Part shown: positions 8,320 to 18,051 of the stretch, in pieces | How the letters are laid out: each line of letters opens with the position of its first letter | Numbering within the stretch: the first letter of the stretch is position 1 | Assembly: GCF_001544755.2 (NCBI RefSeq) | Contig: NZ_FCOF02000005.1 | Location: forward strand, 229,932 to 293,931 | Length of the DNA stretch: 64,000 nucleotides | From: Caballeronia catudaia | GTDB lineage: Bacteria; Pseudomonadota; Gammaproteobacteria; Burkholderiales; Burkholderiaceae | Direction: 5' to 3' | Made by a program: the position numbers and the translations under genes | The notes under the pieces: model-generated | What the model was told of the DNA's origin: nothing | Seen by the model: only the letters and a program-made list of their open reading frames with translations | Database searches by the model: none

Positions 8320-9786
8320 TCACGGGCCGAGCAAACCCTGATACACCTCGGCGTACGCGAGCGCCGCCGCTTCCCAGCCGAAGTTCTGGCCCATCGCGCG
8401 CTTGACGACCGCTTTCCAGTCCGTGCGCCGCGCCTTGAGCGCGAACGCGCGCCGGATCGCACCGACGATGCCCGCGCGGTCGAAGGTATCGAAGACGAAG
8501 CCGGTCGCGAGATCGTCGGCGAGATTTTCGAGCGAGGAATCGGCGACGGTATCCGCGAGCCCGCCCACGCGATGCACGAGCGGCAGCGAGCCATAAGCCA
8601 GCGCGTAGAGCTGCGTGAGCCCGCACGGCTCGAAGCGCGACGGCACCATCACGATATCGCTGCCGGCGATGATCGAATGCGACAGCGTCTCGTCGAAGCC
8701 GAGCTCGACCGCGACCGCGCCCGGATGCGCCGCCGCGGCGTTCTTCATGCCGGTTTCGAGCGCAGGGTCGCCGGTGCCGAGCACGACGAGCTGGCCGCCG
8801 CGCTGCACGATATCGGGCACGGCCGAGAGCAGCAGATCGAGACCCTTCTGCTCGGTCAGCCGGCTCACGACGCCGAAGAGCAGGGCGTCGTCGTCTTTGG
8901 CGAGGCCCATGCGTTCCTGGAGCGCCGCCTTGCACTTCGACTTGCCCGATCCGGGTTTTGCCGCCGTGTATTTCGACGCGATGGATTCATCGACCGACGG
9001 GCTCCAGATCGAATAATCGACGCCGTTCAGAATGCCCGTGATGTCATGCGTGCGCGTCTGCAAAAGGCCGTGCAAGCCCGCGCCGTGCGCCTGCGTCTGG
9101 ATTTCGCGCGCGTAGGTCGGGCTGACGGTCGTGATACGGTCGGCGTAATAGAGGCCCGCCTTCAGGAAGGAGACGTGACCGTAGAACTCCAGCCCTTCCA
9201 TCGCGTAGAAGTCGCCCGGAAGTTGCAGCGCGCCGAATTCGGACGCCGGAAACGTGCCCTGATACGCGAGGTTGTGCACCGTCATCACGCTCGCCACGTG
9301 CGGCGCGCCGCTGCGTTCGAACGCGCGCAGATACGCGGGCGCGAGTCCCGCGTGCCAGTCGTGCGCATGCACGATATGCGGTTTCCACGCCGGATCGGCG
9401 CCCGTCGCGATGCGCGCCGCCGTCCAGCCGAGCAGCGCGAAGCGGCGGTCGTTATCGGCATACGGGTGATTCGCCGCATCCATATACGGATTGCCCGGCC
9501 GATCGTAGAACGGGTCCGCGCGCACCACGTAGACGGTCACGCCGTGGGGCTTCAGCACGCCGCGCTCGAGCCGCACGTTGCCCGCGCCGAACGCGCCGCC
9601 CAGATCGGCGACGGGTTCGAGATCCGCAAGCCCCGCGAGCACCGCCGGAAAGCCCGGCAGCACGACGCGCGCATCCGTGCCCAGTTGCGACTGCGCGGGC
9701 GGCAGCGCGCCGACCACATCGGCGAGGCCGCCGGTTTTCAACAGCGGAAACATTTCTGCTGCGGCATGCAGCACGCAAACGGTCAT
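8320..9786 (-). CDS. glgA: Glycogen synthase (ADP-glucose starch synthase)
   Basis: Transfers glucose from ADP-glucose to the non-reducing end of alpha-1,4-glucan; GT5 family, GT-B fold. The protein has 488 aa, the normal length. The N-terminal ADP-glucose-binding KTGGLADVVGALP (about 17-29) and the C-terminal PSRFEPCGLTQLYALAYG nucleotide-sugar motif are intact. It follows glgC by 39 bases, giving the minimal ADP-glucose pathway; no branching or debranching enzyme is in this window. Confidence 0.96.
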   Translation of the reverse strand: MTVCVLHAAAEMFPLLKTGGLADVVGALPPAQSQLGTDARVVLPGFPAVLAGLADLEPVADLGGAFGAGNVRLERGVLKPHGVTVYVVRADPFYDRPGNPYMDAANHPYADNDRRFALLGWTAARIATGADPAWKPHIVHAHDWHAGLAPAYLRAFERSGAPHVASVMTVHNLAYQGTFPASEFGALQLPGDFYAMEGLEFYGHVSFLKAGLYYADRITTVSPTYAREIQTQAHGAGLHGLLQTRTHDITGILNGVDYSIWSPSVDESIASKYTAAKPGSGKSKCKAALQERMGLAKDDDALLFGVVSRLTEQKGLDLLLSAVPDIVQRGGQLVVLGTGDPALETGMKNAAAAHPGAVAVELGFDETLSHSIIAGSDIVMVPSRFEPCGLTQLYALAYGSLPLVHRVGGLADTVADSSLENLADDLATGFVFDTFDRAGIVGAIRRAFALKARRTDWKAVVKRAMGQNFGWEAAALAYAEVYQGLLGP

Positions 9787-9825
9787 CGGCGCTCCTGTCG
9801 ATTCAGTTCGTGTCGGCGCGTGCGT

Positions 9826-11100
9826 CTAGCGCTGCGAGAGCCGCGCCAAAGCATCGCGTGTGATGAGCGTGACGCCGGAGTCCGTGCGAAAGAAGCGCGC
9901 GGCGTCGTCGTCCGGGTCCTCGCCGACCACGAGGCCTTCGGGCACCGTGCAACCGCGATCGATCACCACCTTCTGCAAGCGGCAACTCGGCCCGACCGTC
10001 ACCTGAGGCAACAAGACTGCCTCATTGATGTTACAGAACGAGTGCACCCGCACCGCCGACGAAAACACCGACTTCGACACCTGCGAGCCCGAGATCACGC
10101 AGCCGCCGCAGACGAGCAGATTCGTGATCGCGCCTTGCTGGCCGTTCAGGTCGCGCACGAACTTGCCAGGCGGCAGTTGCTCCTGGTTCGTCCATATCGG
10201 CCATTTGCGGTCGTACAGATCGAGTTCGGGAATCGTCGAGGCGAGATCGAGATTGGCCTCCCAGTAGGCGTCGACGGTGCCGACGTCGCGCCAGTACGCG
10301 GGCGCGTCCGGATCGCTGCTGGAAGTCACGCACGACATGCCGAACGGATGCGCGATCGCCTTGCCCGTCGTCACGATGCGCGGAATGATGTCCTTGCCGA
10401 AGTCATGATCCGTGTTCGAGGTCTCGATGTTCTCCTGCAGCATGTCGTAGAGATACTTCGCGCTGAACACGTAGATGCCCATGCTCGCGAGCGCGACGTC
10501 GGGCTTGCCGGGCATCGCGGGCGGATCGGCGGGCTTTTCGAGGAAATCGGTGACGCGGCGGTTTTCATCGACGTGCATCACGCCGAACGCGACCGCCTCC
10601 ATGCGCGGCACCTCGATGCAGCCGACCGTGCAGTCCGCGCCGCTCTCGACGTGATCGAGCACCATGCGCGTGTAGTCCATCTTGTAGATGTGATCGCCCG
10701 CCAGCACGATGACGAACTCCGGCCCGATCGAGCGGACGATATCGAGGTTCTGATACACGGCGTCGGCGGTGCCGCGATACCAGCTCGAATCGACGCGCTG
10801 CTGCGCCGGCCAGATATCGATGAACTCGTTGAACTCGCCGCGCAGGAAACCCCAGCCGCGCTGCAGATGGCGGATGAGCGAATGCGCCTTGTATTGCGTG
10901 ACGACGGCGATGCGGCGGATGCCGGAATTGAGGCAGTTGGACAGCGCGAAGTCGATGATGCGGTACTTGCCGCCGAAGTGCACGGCGGGCTTCACCCGCT
11001 TGTCGGTGAGCGGCCCGAGACGCGTGCCGCGCCCGCCGGCGAGAACGATTGCGAGGGTCGACTTCTGCAAATCGGTGCGATTCTTAGACAGCGTCTCCAT
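9826..11100 (-). CDS. glgC: Glucose-1-phosphate adenylyltransferase
   Basis: Makes ADP-glucose from ATP and glucose-1-phosphate, the committed and usually allosteric step of bacterial glycogen synthesis. The protein has 424 aa. Nucleotidyltransferase motif [20 protein letters not shown] (about 21-40) is followed by [15 protein letters not shown], the catalytic GTADAV region, and a C-terminal left-handed beta-helix. A strong AGGAGG lies 6 bases before the ATG. First gene of the run glgC-glgA-glucose dehydrogenase-flavoprotein reductase. Confidence 0.97.
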   Translation of the reverse strand: METLSKNRTDLQKSTLAIVLAGGRGTRLGPLTDKRVKPAVHFGGKYRIIDFALSNCLNSGIRRIAVVTQYKAHSLIRHLQRGWGFLRGEFNEFIDIWPAQQRVDSSWYRGTADAVYQNLDIVRSIGPEFVIVLAGDHIYKMDYTRMVLDHVESGADCTVGCIEVPRMEAVAFGVMHVDENRRVTDFLEKPADPPAMPGKPDVALASMGIYVFSAKYLYDMLQENIETSNTDHDFGKDIIPRIVTTGKAIAHPFGMSCVTSSSDPDAPAYWRDVGTVDAYWEANLDLASTIPELDLYDRKWPIWTNQEQLPPGKFVRDLNGQQGAITNLLVCGGCVISGSQVSKSVFSSAVRVHSFCNINEAVLLPQVTVGPSCRLQKVVIDRGCTVPEGLVVGEDPDDDAARFFRTDSGVTLITRDALARLSQR

Positions 11101-11621
11101 GTCAGCCTCCTGATTTGACCTGCGACTATTGATGTCTTGCCGTGTGTTCGTCCTCGTATGCTTTTCGATGTCGTCGCTGCGCTACCGATGCCGGCCGCGC
11201 GTGTTCGCCGTTGCAGCATTATCCGGCGCGCGTTCGGATTCGTGTGCTGGAGTTACGCGATTTTTTCGCTGGATGCTGTATGCCCGCCAATGTCGTGCCG
11301 CTGGAGCAAAGCGTGTGCCGAACGCGCACGAACGTGCTCTGCGCGATGCCCGGCACGGTAATGGTGTTGCGGCCGCCCGACCGTTCGGGCTTCTGATCGA
11401 GCGCGCCGCTCGACAAAACGCATCCGCGCAATTTTTAATGGGCACCCCATGCCGCAGTGCGTCGAGGCACGGCACAATACGTTGCATGCGATTGCCCGTA
11501 CTCGCCCGCAAAACGGCGCGTACGGGCGTTCTTCCTAAAGCCGCTGTCGCGCTGCGCTGCACGACACGCGGTACGCCAAACGTTTCACCTGACCGGACAC
11601 GATCAATCGGGAAAGCAGAAC
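11101..11621. other. Intergenic region between glgC and pdxY
   Basis: This 521-base divergent intergenic stretch must carry the promoters of both flanking transcripts. Short open frames here have no ribosome sites and no recognisable products. I see no clear sigma-70 consensus, terminator or riboswitch fold by eye. Confidence 0.5.
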
Positions 11622-12503
11622 ATGAACAACGTCCTGAGCATTCAATCGCATGTGGTGTTCGGCCATGCGGGCAACAGCGCGGCGGTCTTTCCGATGCGGC
11701 GTCTCGGCGTCAACGTCTGGCCGCTCAACACCGTGCAGTTCTCCAATCACACGCAATACGGACGCTGGACCGGCAGCGCGTTCGACGCCGACGAGCTTCA
11801 GAACGTGATCGAGGGCATCGGCGCGATCGGCGTGCTCGCGCGCTGCAACGCGGTGCTGTCGGGCTATATGGGTGCGCCGGAGCAAGGCCGCGCGGTTGTC
11901 GAGATCGTGAAGATGGTAAAGGCGGTGAATCCGCGCGCGCTCTATTTCTGCGATCCGGTCATGGGCCAGACGGGCGGCTGCACCGTCGCCGGGGGCATCG
12001 AGGATTTTCTCGTCACGACGATGCCCGGCATCGCCGACGCGATGATGCCCAACCACGTCGAGCTGGAGAAGCTCGTCGGGCGCACGATCGAAACCGTGGA
12101 AGAAGCCGTCGATGCATGCCGCGAAATCATCGCGCGCGGTCCGCGCACCGTACTGGTGAAACACCTGCTCGATCGCAACAGCCGCGCCGACACCTTCAAC
12201 ATGCTCGCCGTCACCCCGACCGAAGCGTGGTTCGCGCAGCGGCCGCTGTATCCGTTCGCGCGGCAGCCGGTGGGCGTAGGCGATCTGACGAGCGCGGTGT
12301 TCGTCGCGCGCACGCTGCACGGCGATTCGTTGCGCAACGCGCTCGAACACACGCTCGCGGCGGTCAACGCGGTCGTCAAGGCGACGTATGAGGCGGGGCG
12401 CTACGAGCTGGAGATCGTCGCGTCGCAGGACGAAATCGCGAAGCCGACTGACCGCTTCCCCGCGATCCGCGTGACCGGCACGGAAACCGTCAGGGGCGTT
12501 TAG
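11622..12503 (+). CDS. pdxY: Pyridoxal kinase PdxY
   Basis: ATP-dependent phosphorylation of pyridoxal in the B6 salvage pathway; ribokinase-like fold, cytoplasmic. The protein has 293 aa. It opens with [22 protein letters not shown] (quoted in part; substrate-loop region), has NHTQYG, the DPVMG motif, the MPN motif, and GVGDLTSA near the C-terminus, which is the PdxY version of the anion-hole/catalytic Asp motif. The start is the ATG at 11622 directly before the conserved N-terminus; the open frame extends upstream without homology. Its stop overlaps the convergent IclR gene by 4 bases. Confidence 0.95.
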   Translation: MNNVLSIQSHVVFGHAGNSAAVFPMRRLGVNVWPLNTVQFSNHTQYGRWTGSAFDADELQNVIEGIGAIGVLARCNAVLSGYMGAPEQGRAVVEIVKMVKAVNPRALYFCDPVMGQTGGCTVAGGIEDFLVTTMPGIADAMMPNHVELEKLVGRTIETVEEAVDACREIIARGPRTVLVKHLLDRNSRADTFNMLAVTPTEAWFAQRPLYPFARQPVGVGDLTSAVFVARTLHGDSLRNALEHTLAAVNAVVKATYEAGRYELEIVASQDEIAKPTDRFPAIRVTGTETVRGV

Positions 12504-13282
12504 CTCTCTTCCATCAGGCCGAAGCGCCAGGACAGACGGCGCGTCGCGGCCACGAGCGCATGCGCGAGCGGGCCGTTTTCGGCGCTGTCGAAGCCGCCCG
12601 CCGAGCCGATCAACGCGATCACGAGGCACACGCTGCCCGTGTGATCGAACACCGGCGCGGCGAGCGTGTGGATGCCGGGCACCGGCGCGCCGAGCGCGGT
12701 GTCGAGGCCGCGTTTCCTGATGTCATCGAAGCGCGCAGCGTCCGCTTTCGCGCCGTCCGTTCCCGCGAGACGAATGGTGTCCTGCTGCATCAGGCTCGCG
12801 AGCATGTCAGCGGGAAGATGTGCGGCATACACGCGCCCGATCGCCGTATTGACGAGCGACATCACCGTGCCGACACGCAAGCTCACGTGCTGCGGCCGCG
12901 CCGATTCCTCCAGCCGGATCACGGTCGGGCCGAGCGGGCCGAGCACGGCGGCGGCGACCGTCATCGACGTGCTCGCGGCGAGTGCGACGATCTCGGCTTC
13001 GGCGTCGCGGATCGGCGAGAGGCGCTGCAACGCGATGAGCCCCAGCTCGCGGCTCAACGGGCCCGAATGAAAGAGCCCGGCGTCGTCGCGTGCGAGCAAC
13101 CCGACTTTCACCAGACTCACCAGATGCGCGAACGCCTTCGCCGGCGGCATGCCGGCCGCGGCGGCGAGATCGCGCAAGGTGAGCGGCTCGCCCGCCGCGA
13201 CCAGCGCGCGCAAAAGATCGCCCGTCGCGTCGAGCGCGTTGATGCCGCGCTGCGGCCTCGCGTCGTCTTCGAATATCGTCAT
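12500..13282 (-). CDS. IclR-family transcriptional regulator (second of a tandem pair)
   Basis: IclR-type regulator of 260 aa. The N-terminal winged HTH (about residues 14-75) contains [20 protein letters not shown], and the C-terminal effector domain contains [19 protein letters not shown] and [19 protein letters not shown]. Its ATG overlaps the TGA of the upstream IclR gene (ATGA, 13279-13282), so the two are translationally coupled. The two proteins are clear paralogues through the effector domain (GPxGPTxxR, HVxLxVGTVMSLxxTxxGRV). Possible heteromeric regulation of the divergent MBL-MFS operon is inferred. Confidence 0.9.
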   Translation of the reverse strand: MTIFEDDARPQRGINALDATGDLLRALVAAGEPLTLRDLAAAAGMPPAKAFAHLVSLVKVGLLARDDAGLFHSGPLSRELGLIALQRLSPIRDAEAEIVALAASTSMTVAAAVLGPLGPTVIRLEESARPQHVSLRVGTVMSLVNTAIGRVYAAHLPADMLASLMQQDTIRLAGTDGAKADAARFDDIRKRGLDTALGAPVPGIHTLAAPVFDHTGSVCLVIALIGSAGGFDSAENGPLAHALVAATRRLSWRFGLMEES

Positions 13283-14097
13283 GAAAGCCGTTCCGTGATA
13301 TCGCGCGCGGCGTCTTTCAACGCACGGGCGAGCGCGCCGTCCCAGTCGACGTCGGCGAGGCCGGTCGGTCCGATCGCCGTCAGCGCGAGCTGCATGCGTT
13401 CGCCGCCGTCGAACACCGGCACGCTCATGCTGCTGACGCCGGGGCTCGGCGCATCGACGCTGCGCTCGATGCCGCGCGTGCGAATTTCGTCGATGCGCGC
13501 GTCCATGCCGGGTGCATCGTTTTCCTGCTGATGCGCGAGCATCGCGGCGACGCGGGTTGCGTCGTCGAAGGCACGGAATACGCGTCCCGTCGACGTCGAC
13601 GAAAGCGACATCACCGTGCCGACGTGCAGATTCACGTGTAGCGGATAGCCGCCGCGTTCGTAGCGCACGATCGTCGGTCCCTGCGGCCCGGCCACGCTGA
13701 CCGCGACGCTCATGCCCGTCGCAAGCGCCAGCGCCGAAACGCGCGGTGCGGCCGCACGGTACGCCGGCTGATGTTCCAGACTCAATAGACCGAGCCGCAG
13801 CGAAAGCGGGCCGGGCTCGTAGTTGCCGGTGAGCGCGTCGCGTTTGACGAGCCCGAGGCGCGTGAGGCTCACGAGATAGGTATGCGCCTGCGCGCTCGAC
13901 AGCTCGGCGGCTTCGGCGAGCGCGCTCAACGCAAGCGGCTCGCGGCGCGCGGCGAGCGCTCCGAGCAGACGCGCGCCGACTTCGACGCTCTGGATGCCGC
14001 GCTGTTTTTTTTCCTCGCCGGTTTCAGAAAGAGCCAAGCGCACTCCGCGACTGATGAAAAGTGAACGAAGGGCAGATGTTAGCGGAGCCGGAGTCAT
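13279..14097 (-). CDS. IclR-family transcriptional regulator (first of a tandem pair)
   Basis: IclR-type regulator, 272 aa from the ATG at 14097. HTH region LALSALAEAAELSSAQAHTYL, effector domain with SVAVSVAGPQGPTIVRYE and NLHVGTVMSLSSTSTGRVF. The open frame extends to an ATG at 14160, but that start would place the palindrome 14127-14143 inside the coding region and overlap the putative -35 box of the divergent gene, so a downstream start (14097, or a TTG near 14040 preceded by GGAG) is preferred. Its stop overlaps the next IclR gene start by 4 bases. Likely regulator of the divergent hydrolase-transporter pair. Confidence 0.85.
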   Translation of the reverse strand: MTPAPLTSALRSLFISRGVRLALSETGEEKKQRGIQSVEVGARLLGALAARREPLALSALAEAAELSSAQAHTYLVSLTRLGLVKRDALTGNYEPGPLSLRLGLLSLEHQPAYRAAAPRVSALALATGMSVAVSVAGPQGPTIVRYERGGYPLHVNLHVGTVMSLSSTSTGRVFRAFDDATRVAAMLAHQQENDAPGMDARIDEIRTRGIERSVDAPSPGVSSMSVPVFDGGERMQLALTAIGPTGLADVDWDGALARALKDAARDITERLS

Positions 14098-14126
14098 CCG
14101 ATGCAGTGGTTCGGTATTTACCCGTA

Positions 14127-14182
14127 ATTTGCAAATAGCAAATATGCTTGCTGTTGACAAAAATCATCGACGCGCCGATCAT
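14127..14182 (+). promoter_or_regulatory. Candidate operator plus sigma-70 promoter for the MBL-MFS operon
   Basis: Palindrome ATTTGC-AAATA-GCAAAT (14127-14143) lies just upstream of TTGACA (14154-14159, perfect -35), followed after 17 bases by GATCAT (14177-14182, 4 of 6 matches to -10). The metallo-hydrolase ATG is 37 bases further on. A palindrome immediately upstream of -35 is a typical activator position; the adjacent IclR pair is the natural candidate, by inference. Confidence 0.55.
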
Positions 14183-14219
14183 CCACCCATCCCCACGAGA
14201 ATGGAAGCGAGACACAATC

Positions 14220-15179
14220 ATGGCAAAGGCTTTTGCATCGCAGGCCGATCTGGAAGAAAAGAAGATCACCTTCACGCAACTCTCCGAGAACGCCTACGCC
14301 TACACGGCGGAAGGTGATCCGAACTCGGGCGTCATCATCGGCGACGACGGCGTGCTGATCGTCGATACGACCGCGACGCCCGCGATGGCGCAGGACCTCA
14401 TCGCGAAAATCCGCAGTGTCACTGACAAGCCGATCAAATACGTCGTGCTGTCGCACTACCACGCGGTGCGCGTGCTCGGCGCGTCGGCGTATTTCGAGGA
14501 AGGCGCGCAGCAGATCATCGCGAGCCGCGGCACATATGAAATGATCGTCGAGCGTGGCGAGCAGGACATGAAGTCGGAGATCGAACGCTTTCCACGCCTC
14601 TTCGCGGGGGTCGAGACGGTGCCGGGCCTCACGTGGCCCACGCTCGTCTTCGAGAAGGAAATCACGCTGTTTCTCGGCAAGCTCGAAGTGAAGATCGCGC
14701 ATCTCGGCGCGGGCCACACGAAGGGCGACACGGTCGTCTGGCTGCCGTCGCAGAAAGTGCTGTTCTCGGGCGATCTGGTCGAATACGACGCCGCGTGCTA
14801 TTGCGGCGACGCGCAACTCGAAGAATGGCCCGCGACGCTCGAAGCGCTGCGTGCGCTCAACGCTGAGAAGCTCGTGCCGGGGCGCGGTCCCGCGCTGCTG
14901 TCGCCGGCCGAAGTGGACAAGGGCCTCGACTACACGAAGGATTTCGTGACGACGCTGCTGCAAGCGGGCCGCGAAGCCGTTGCCGACAAGCTCGATCTGA
15001 AAGGCTCGATGGCGCTCACGCGCAAGTCGATGGACCCGAAGTTCGGCCACGTCTTCATCTACGAGCACTGCCTGCCGTTCGATGTCTCGCGCGCGTACGA
15101 CGAAGCGAGCGGCATCAAGCATCCGCGCATCTGGACGGCTCAGCGCGACAAGGACATGTGGGCCGCCCTGCAGGACTGA
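14220..15179 (+). CDS. MBL-fold metallo-hydrolase with altered HxHxDH motif
   Basis: Metallo-beta-lactamase-fold protein of 319 aa. The fold is supported by GVIIGDDGVLIVDTTA, SHYHAVR (about residues 80-86), AGHTKGD (about 165-171) and FSGDLVEY (about 183-190). The usual first motif HxHxDH is HYHAVR here: both outer histidines of HxH remain, but Asp and the last His are replaced, so the second metal site is probably lost or different. Start ATG at 14220; upstream frame has no ribosome site. It is followed 108 bases later by an MFS transporter on the same strand, suggesting hydrolysis of an imported organic acid ester or lactone. Substrate unknown. Confidence 0.85.
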   Translation: MAKAFASQADLEEKKITFTQLSENAYAYTAEGDPNSGVIIGDDGVLIVDTTATPAMAQDLIAKIRSVTDKPIKYVVLSHYHAVRVLGASAYFEEGAQQIIASRGTYEMIVERGEQDMKSEIERFPRLFAGVETVPGLTWPTLVFEKEITLFLGKLEVKIAHLGAGHTKGDTVVWLPSQKVLFSGDLVEYDAACYCGDAQLEEWPATLEALRALNAEKLVPGRGPALLSPAEVDKGLDYTKDFVTTLLQAGREAVADKLDLKGSMALTRKSMDPKFGHVFIYEHCLPFDVSRAYDEASGIKHPRIWTAQRDKDMWAALQD

Positions 15180-15191
15180 CGTTCTTCTCTG

Positions 15192-15219
15192 GCGGCGCGT
15201 TTTAGCGACAGCGCGCCGC
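15192..15219 (+). other. Hairpin between metallo-hydrolase and MFS genes
   Basis: GCGGCGCG (15192-15199) and CGCGCCGC (15212-15219) form an 8-bp perfect GC stem with a 12-base loop. No T-run follows, so it could lower expression of the downstream transporter or protect the upstream mRNA end rather than terminate fully. Confidence 0.4.
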
Positions 15220-15287
15220 ATCCCCATCTAAAGGCTCAACAGGCGCGCGCAAGACGCCGGCCCAAACACGCCCATCTGGAGCGAGAC

Positions 15288-16616
15288 ATGTCGAAGTCGA
15301 TCGTTACGGCGGCGCTCAGCCCGAGCGCCGCCGGGGAAGCGCACGCCCTGTCGGACGATGCGCTGTTCCGCAAAGTCGCATGGCGCATCATCCCGTTTCT
15401 CTTTCTATGCTACGTGGTCTCGTTTCTGGACCGCATCAATATCGGCTTCGCGCAGTTGCAGATGAAGCACGATCTCGGCTTCTCGGATGCGATGTACGGT
15501 CTCGGCGCGGCTGTCTTCTATGTCGGCTACGTGCTCTTCGAAGTGCCGAGCAATCTGCTGCTTGCGAAGTTCGGCGCGCGCCGCACGTTCACGCGCATCA
15601 TGCTGCTGTGGGGCGTGGCGTCCGTCGGCATGATGTTCGTCTCGACACCCGGCCATTTTTATCTGCTGCGCTTCATGCTCGGCGTGTTCGAGGCGGGTTT
15701 CTTTCCCGGCGTCGTGCTGTATCTGACGTACTGGTTCCCGGCCAAGCGGCGCGCCGGCGTGATGTCGGTATTCTTCGCGGGTGTCGCAGTTGCGGGCGTG
15801 TTCGGCGGATTGGTGTCCGGCTGGATCATGCGCGACATGGCGGGCGTCATGGGGCTGCACGGCTGGCAATGGATGTTCGCGATCGAAGGCGCGCCGGCGG
15901 TGCTGCTCGGCCTGATCGCGCTGCGTATGCTCGTGGATACGCCGCGCGATGCGCGCTGGCTCACGCAAGCGCAACAGGACCGGCTCGCGGCGCTATGTTC
16001 CGAACCCTCCGGCAGCGCCGATGCGCACGATCGCCGCGGCTTCCTCGATGCGTTGCGCAACCCGCGCGTCTATCTCTTCGCGTTCATCTATTTTTCGCTG
16101 ACGTGCGCCTCGCTGACGCTGAGCTTCTGGATGCCGCTGATGATCCGCGATTTCGGCATCACCGATGTGATGTCCGTGAGCCTCTACACCGTCGTGCCGA
16201 ACGCAATCGGCGCGGTGGGGCTGATTCTGATCGCGCGTCATTCGGATCGTGCAGGCGAGCGGCGCAAGCACTTCGCGTGCTGCACGATCGGCGGCGGAAT
16301 CGCGTTCGCGGCGCTCACCCTGCATGTGCCGAGCTTTCCGGTGATGCTCGCGATTCTCTCGCTCGCCACGACGCTGATCTTCGCCGCGCTGCCGATATTC
16401 TGGGCCGTGCCCGCGAGCCATCTGCCGGGCAAGAGCGCGGCGGCGGGCATCGCGTTCATCAGCAGTATCGGCATCACGAGCGGGATCGTGAGTCCGTGGG
16501 TGATCGGCCAGATCCGCACCGCGACGGGCAGCATGGATATCGCCGTGCATCTGCTTTCCCTGCTGCTGTTCGCAAGCGGCGCCGCGCTGTTTTTTGGATT
16601 GCGGCGTCGCGCGTGA
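15288..16616 (+). CDS. MFS transporter, anion:cation symporter type
   Basis: Major facilitator of 442 aa with 12 predicted membrane segments. N-terminal RIIPFLFLCYVVSFLDRINIGFAQ and FEVPSNLLLAKFGARR (between helices 2 and 3) are characteristic of the ACS family, whose members import organic anions such as tartrate, phthalate or hexuronates. Probable proton- or sodium-coupled uptake of the substrate handled by the preceding metallo-hydrolase. It converges on a minus-strand gene 2 bases after its stop. It resembles the second MFS gene in this window (40276-41613). Confidence 0.9.
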   Translation: MSKSIVTAALSPSAAGEAHALSDDALFRKVAWRIIPFLFLCYVVSFLDRINIGFAQLQMKHDLGFSDAMYGLGAAVFYVGYVLFEVPSNLLLAKFGARRTFTRIMLLWGVASVGMMFVSTPGHFYLLRFMLGVFEAGFFPGVVLYLTYWFPAKRRAGVMSVFFAGVAVAGVFGGLVSGWIMRDMAGVMGLHGWQWMFAIEGAPAVLLGLIALRMLVDTPRDARWLTQAQQDRLAALCSEPSGSADAHDRRGFLDALRNPRVYLFAFIYFSLTCASLTLSFWMPLMIRDFGITDVMSVSLYTVVPNAIGAVGLILIARHSDRAGERRKHFACCTIGGGIAFAALTLHVPSFPVMLAILSLATTLIFAALPIFWAVPASHLPGKSAAAGIAFISSIGITSGIVSPWVIGQIRTATGSMDIAVHLLSLLLFASGAALFFGLRRRA

Positions 16617-16618
16617 AT

Positions 16619-17089
16619 TCAGGCTGCCGCGATCGCCTTGAAGTTTTCCGGCGTGGCGAAGGCGAGATATTCGGCCTGCATCTCGGGCGTGAGGAATTCG
16701 AGCATCGTCGAGTTCTCGATCCACAATTCGATCACGTGGAAGAAGTTATTGCCGCGCGTGCAGCGCACCGCGCGCCATCCTTCACGCTCGCCGATCGCGA
16801 TGACGTCCCCGGCGCTCAGCTTCGTCGCGATCGCCATATGGAATGCGCTGTACTGCGGGCGCTTGAACGTGCCCGCGCCGTAGCTCACGCTGTCCTCGTG
16901 GGCGCCGCCCGGCGTGATCACCTGATCGCTCGGATACACCTCGATGATGCTGCCGCGATCGTCGCCGGCGACGGCCATCCACGCGTCGGGAAACGGCGAG
17001 AAGGGCGCGGCGAAACCGCCCCACAGTTCGGCGAGCACCTGGGCGACGTGCTTCGGATCGTTGGCGGGAATGGAGGCATGGAAGATCAT
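16619..17089 (-). CDS. Conserved protein of unknown function (156 aa)
   Basis: Soluble protein with no signal peptide or membrane segment. The N-terminus (IFHASIPANDPKHVAQVL) has the look of a VOC/glyoxalase-type beta-alpha-beta start, but the metal ligands of that family cannot be assigned by eye, so I leave the function open. The ATG at 17089 is used because GGAG precedes it; an upstream ATG at 17158 lacks one. Convergent with the MFS gene and 88 bases upstream of the frameshifted hydrolase on the same strand. Confidence 0.75.
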   Translation of the reverse strand: MIFHASIPANDPKHVAQVLAELWGGFAAPFSPFPDAWMAVAGDDRGSIIEVYPSDQVITPGGAHEDSVSYGAGTFKRPQYSAFHMAIATKLSAGDVIAIGEREGWRAVRCTRGNNFFHVIELWIENSTMLEFLTPEMQAEYLAFATPENFKAIAAA

Positions 17090-17177
17090 CGTGAGCTCCG
17101 ATTCGCAGTGCGATGATGCCGGCATTCTTGCAGAGTCTATTGATATGAGCGTTCTCATACGCGTCAGGACTCAGCGC

Positions 17178-18051
17178 TTATCCGACAAACGCCGATGCGA
17201 AAGCGGCGATGTCCGCTGTCAGCCGTGCCGCATCGCTGAGAAAGATGCCGTGCGGCGCGCCTTCGTAGACGACGAGCCGCGCGTTCGGACAGCCGCGCCG
17301 TGCGTTGCGACGTCAGTTCCAGCGGATTCGACACGTCTGCGTCGCCCTGCACGATGAGCGTCGGCACATCGATATCGCGCAACTCGTCGCGGAAATCGCC
17401 GCGATTCACCGTTTCGTTGCAGGCGAACAGCGCGTGATGCGACGTGCGCAGCGCCATCTCGCGAATCCAGTCGATCATGGCCTGCGATGCGTCCGGTCCC
17501 GCGAACGGCCGCGCATTGTCGGCGAGCCATTGCGGATAGTCGGTCATCAGATCGTGCTGGAACGCATCGGCATAGGCGCGATCGATGCCATCGGGATTGT
17601 CCGGCGTCTTCCCGAGCATCGGCAAGGTCGAGGCGATCAGCGCGAGGCGCGCGACGCGTGCGCTGCCGTGCCGCGCCAGATAACGCACCGCCTCCGCGCC
17701 GCCCATCGAATAGCCGACGAGCGTGATATCGGAAAGACCCAGCGCCTCGATGACACCGGCGAGATCGTCCGCGAGCGTGTCGTAGTCGTAGCCGCCGCCC
17801 GGATCGCTGGAACGTCCGTGGCCGCGCCGGTCGTACGCGATGCAGCGAAAGCCCTGGCGCGCGAGCGGTAGCATCTGATAAGCCCACATGTCGCCCGGCA
17901 ACGAATAGCTCGGAACGAAAACGATCGTCTTGCCGTTGCGTGCCGCGCGTTCCGGCTGCCAGTCGCGGTAAAACAGTTCGACGCCGTCGTTCGTTGCGAT
18001 GAATCCCGGCCGAGTGATGGCTGCATGGACTCGATGTCGATTCGCGGGCAT
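17178..18051 (-). pseudogene. Alpha/beta hydrolase, frameshifted near the C-terminus
   Basis: Non-haem chloroperoxidase/esterase-like alpha/beta hydrolase. The reading frame from the ATG at 18051 (good AAGGAG upstream) carries GFIATNDGVELFYRDW, YDRRGHGRSS, the nucleophile elbow GYSMGG and the acid-residue segment QGDADVSNPLE. Near 17290 the frame breaks: continuing in frame gives an arginine-rich tail ending at 17164, whereas the neighbouring frame reads RLVVYEGAPHGIFLSDAARL and stops at 17178. That second piece contains the catalytic His (APHG) and the normal last helix. A net 2-base loss or 1-base gain explains it. It is either a recent inactivating mutation or a sequencing error; the rest of the gene is undamaged. 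Confidence 0.82.

Noticed and set aside
8155..11118. Plus-strand open frame of 987 residues
   Set aside because: Arg/His-rich shadow lying over glgA and glgC on the opposite strand; no domain or start signal.
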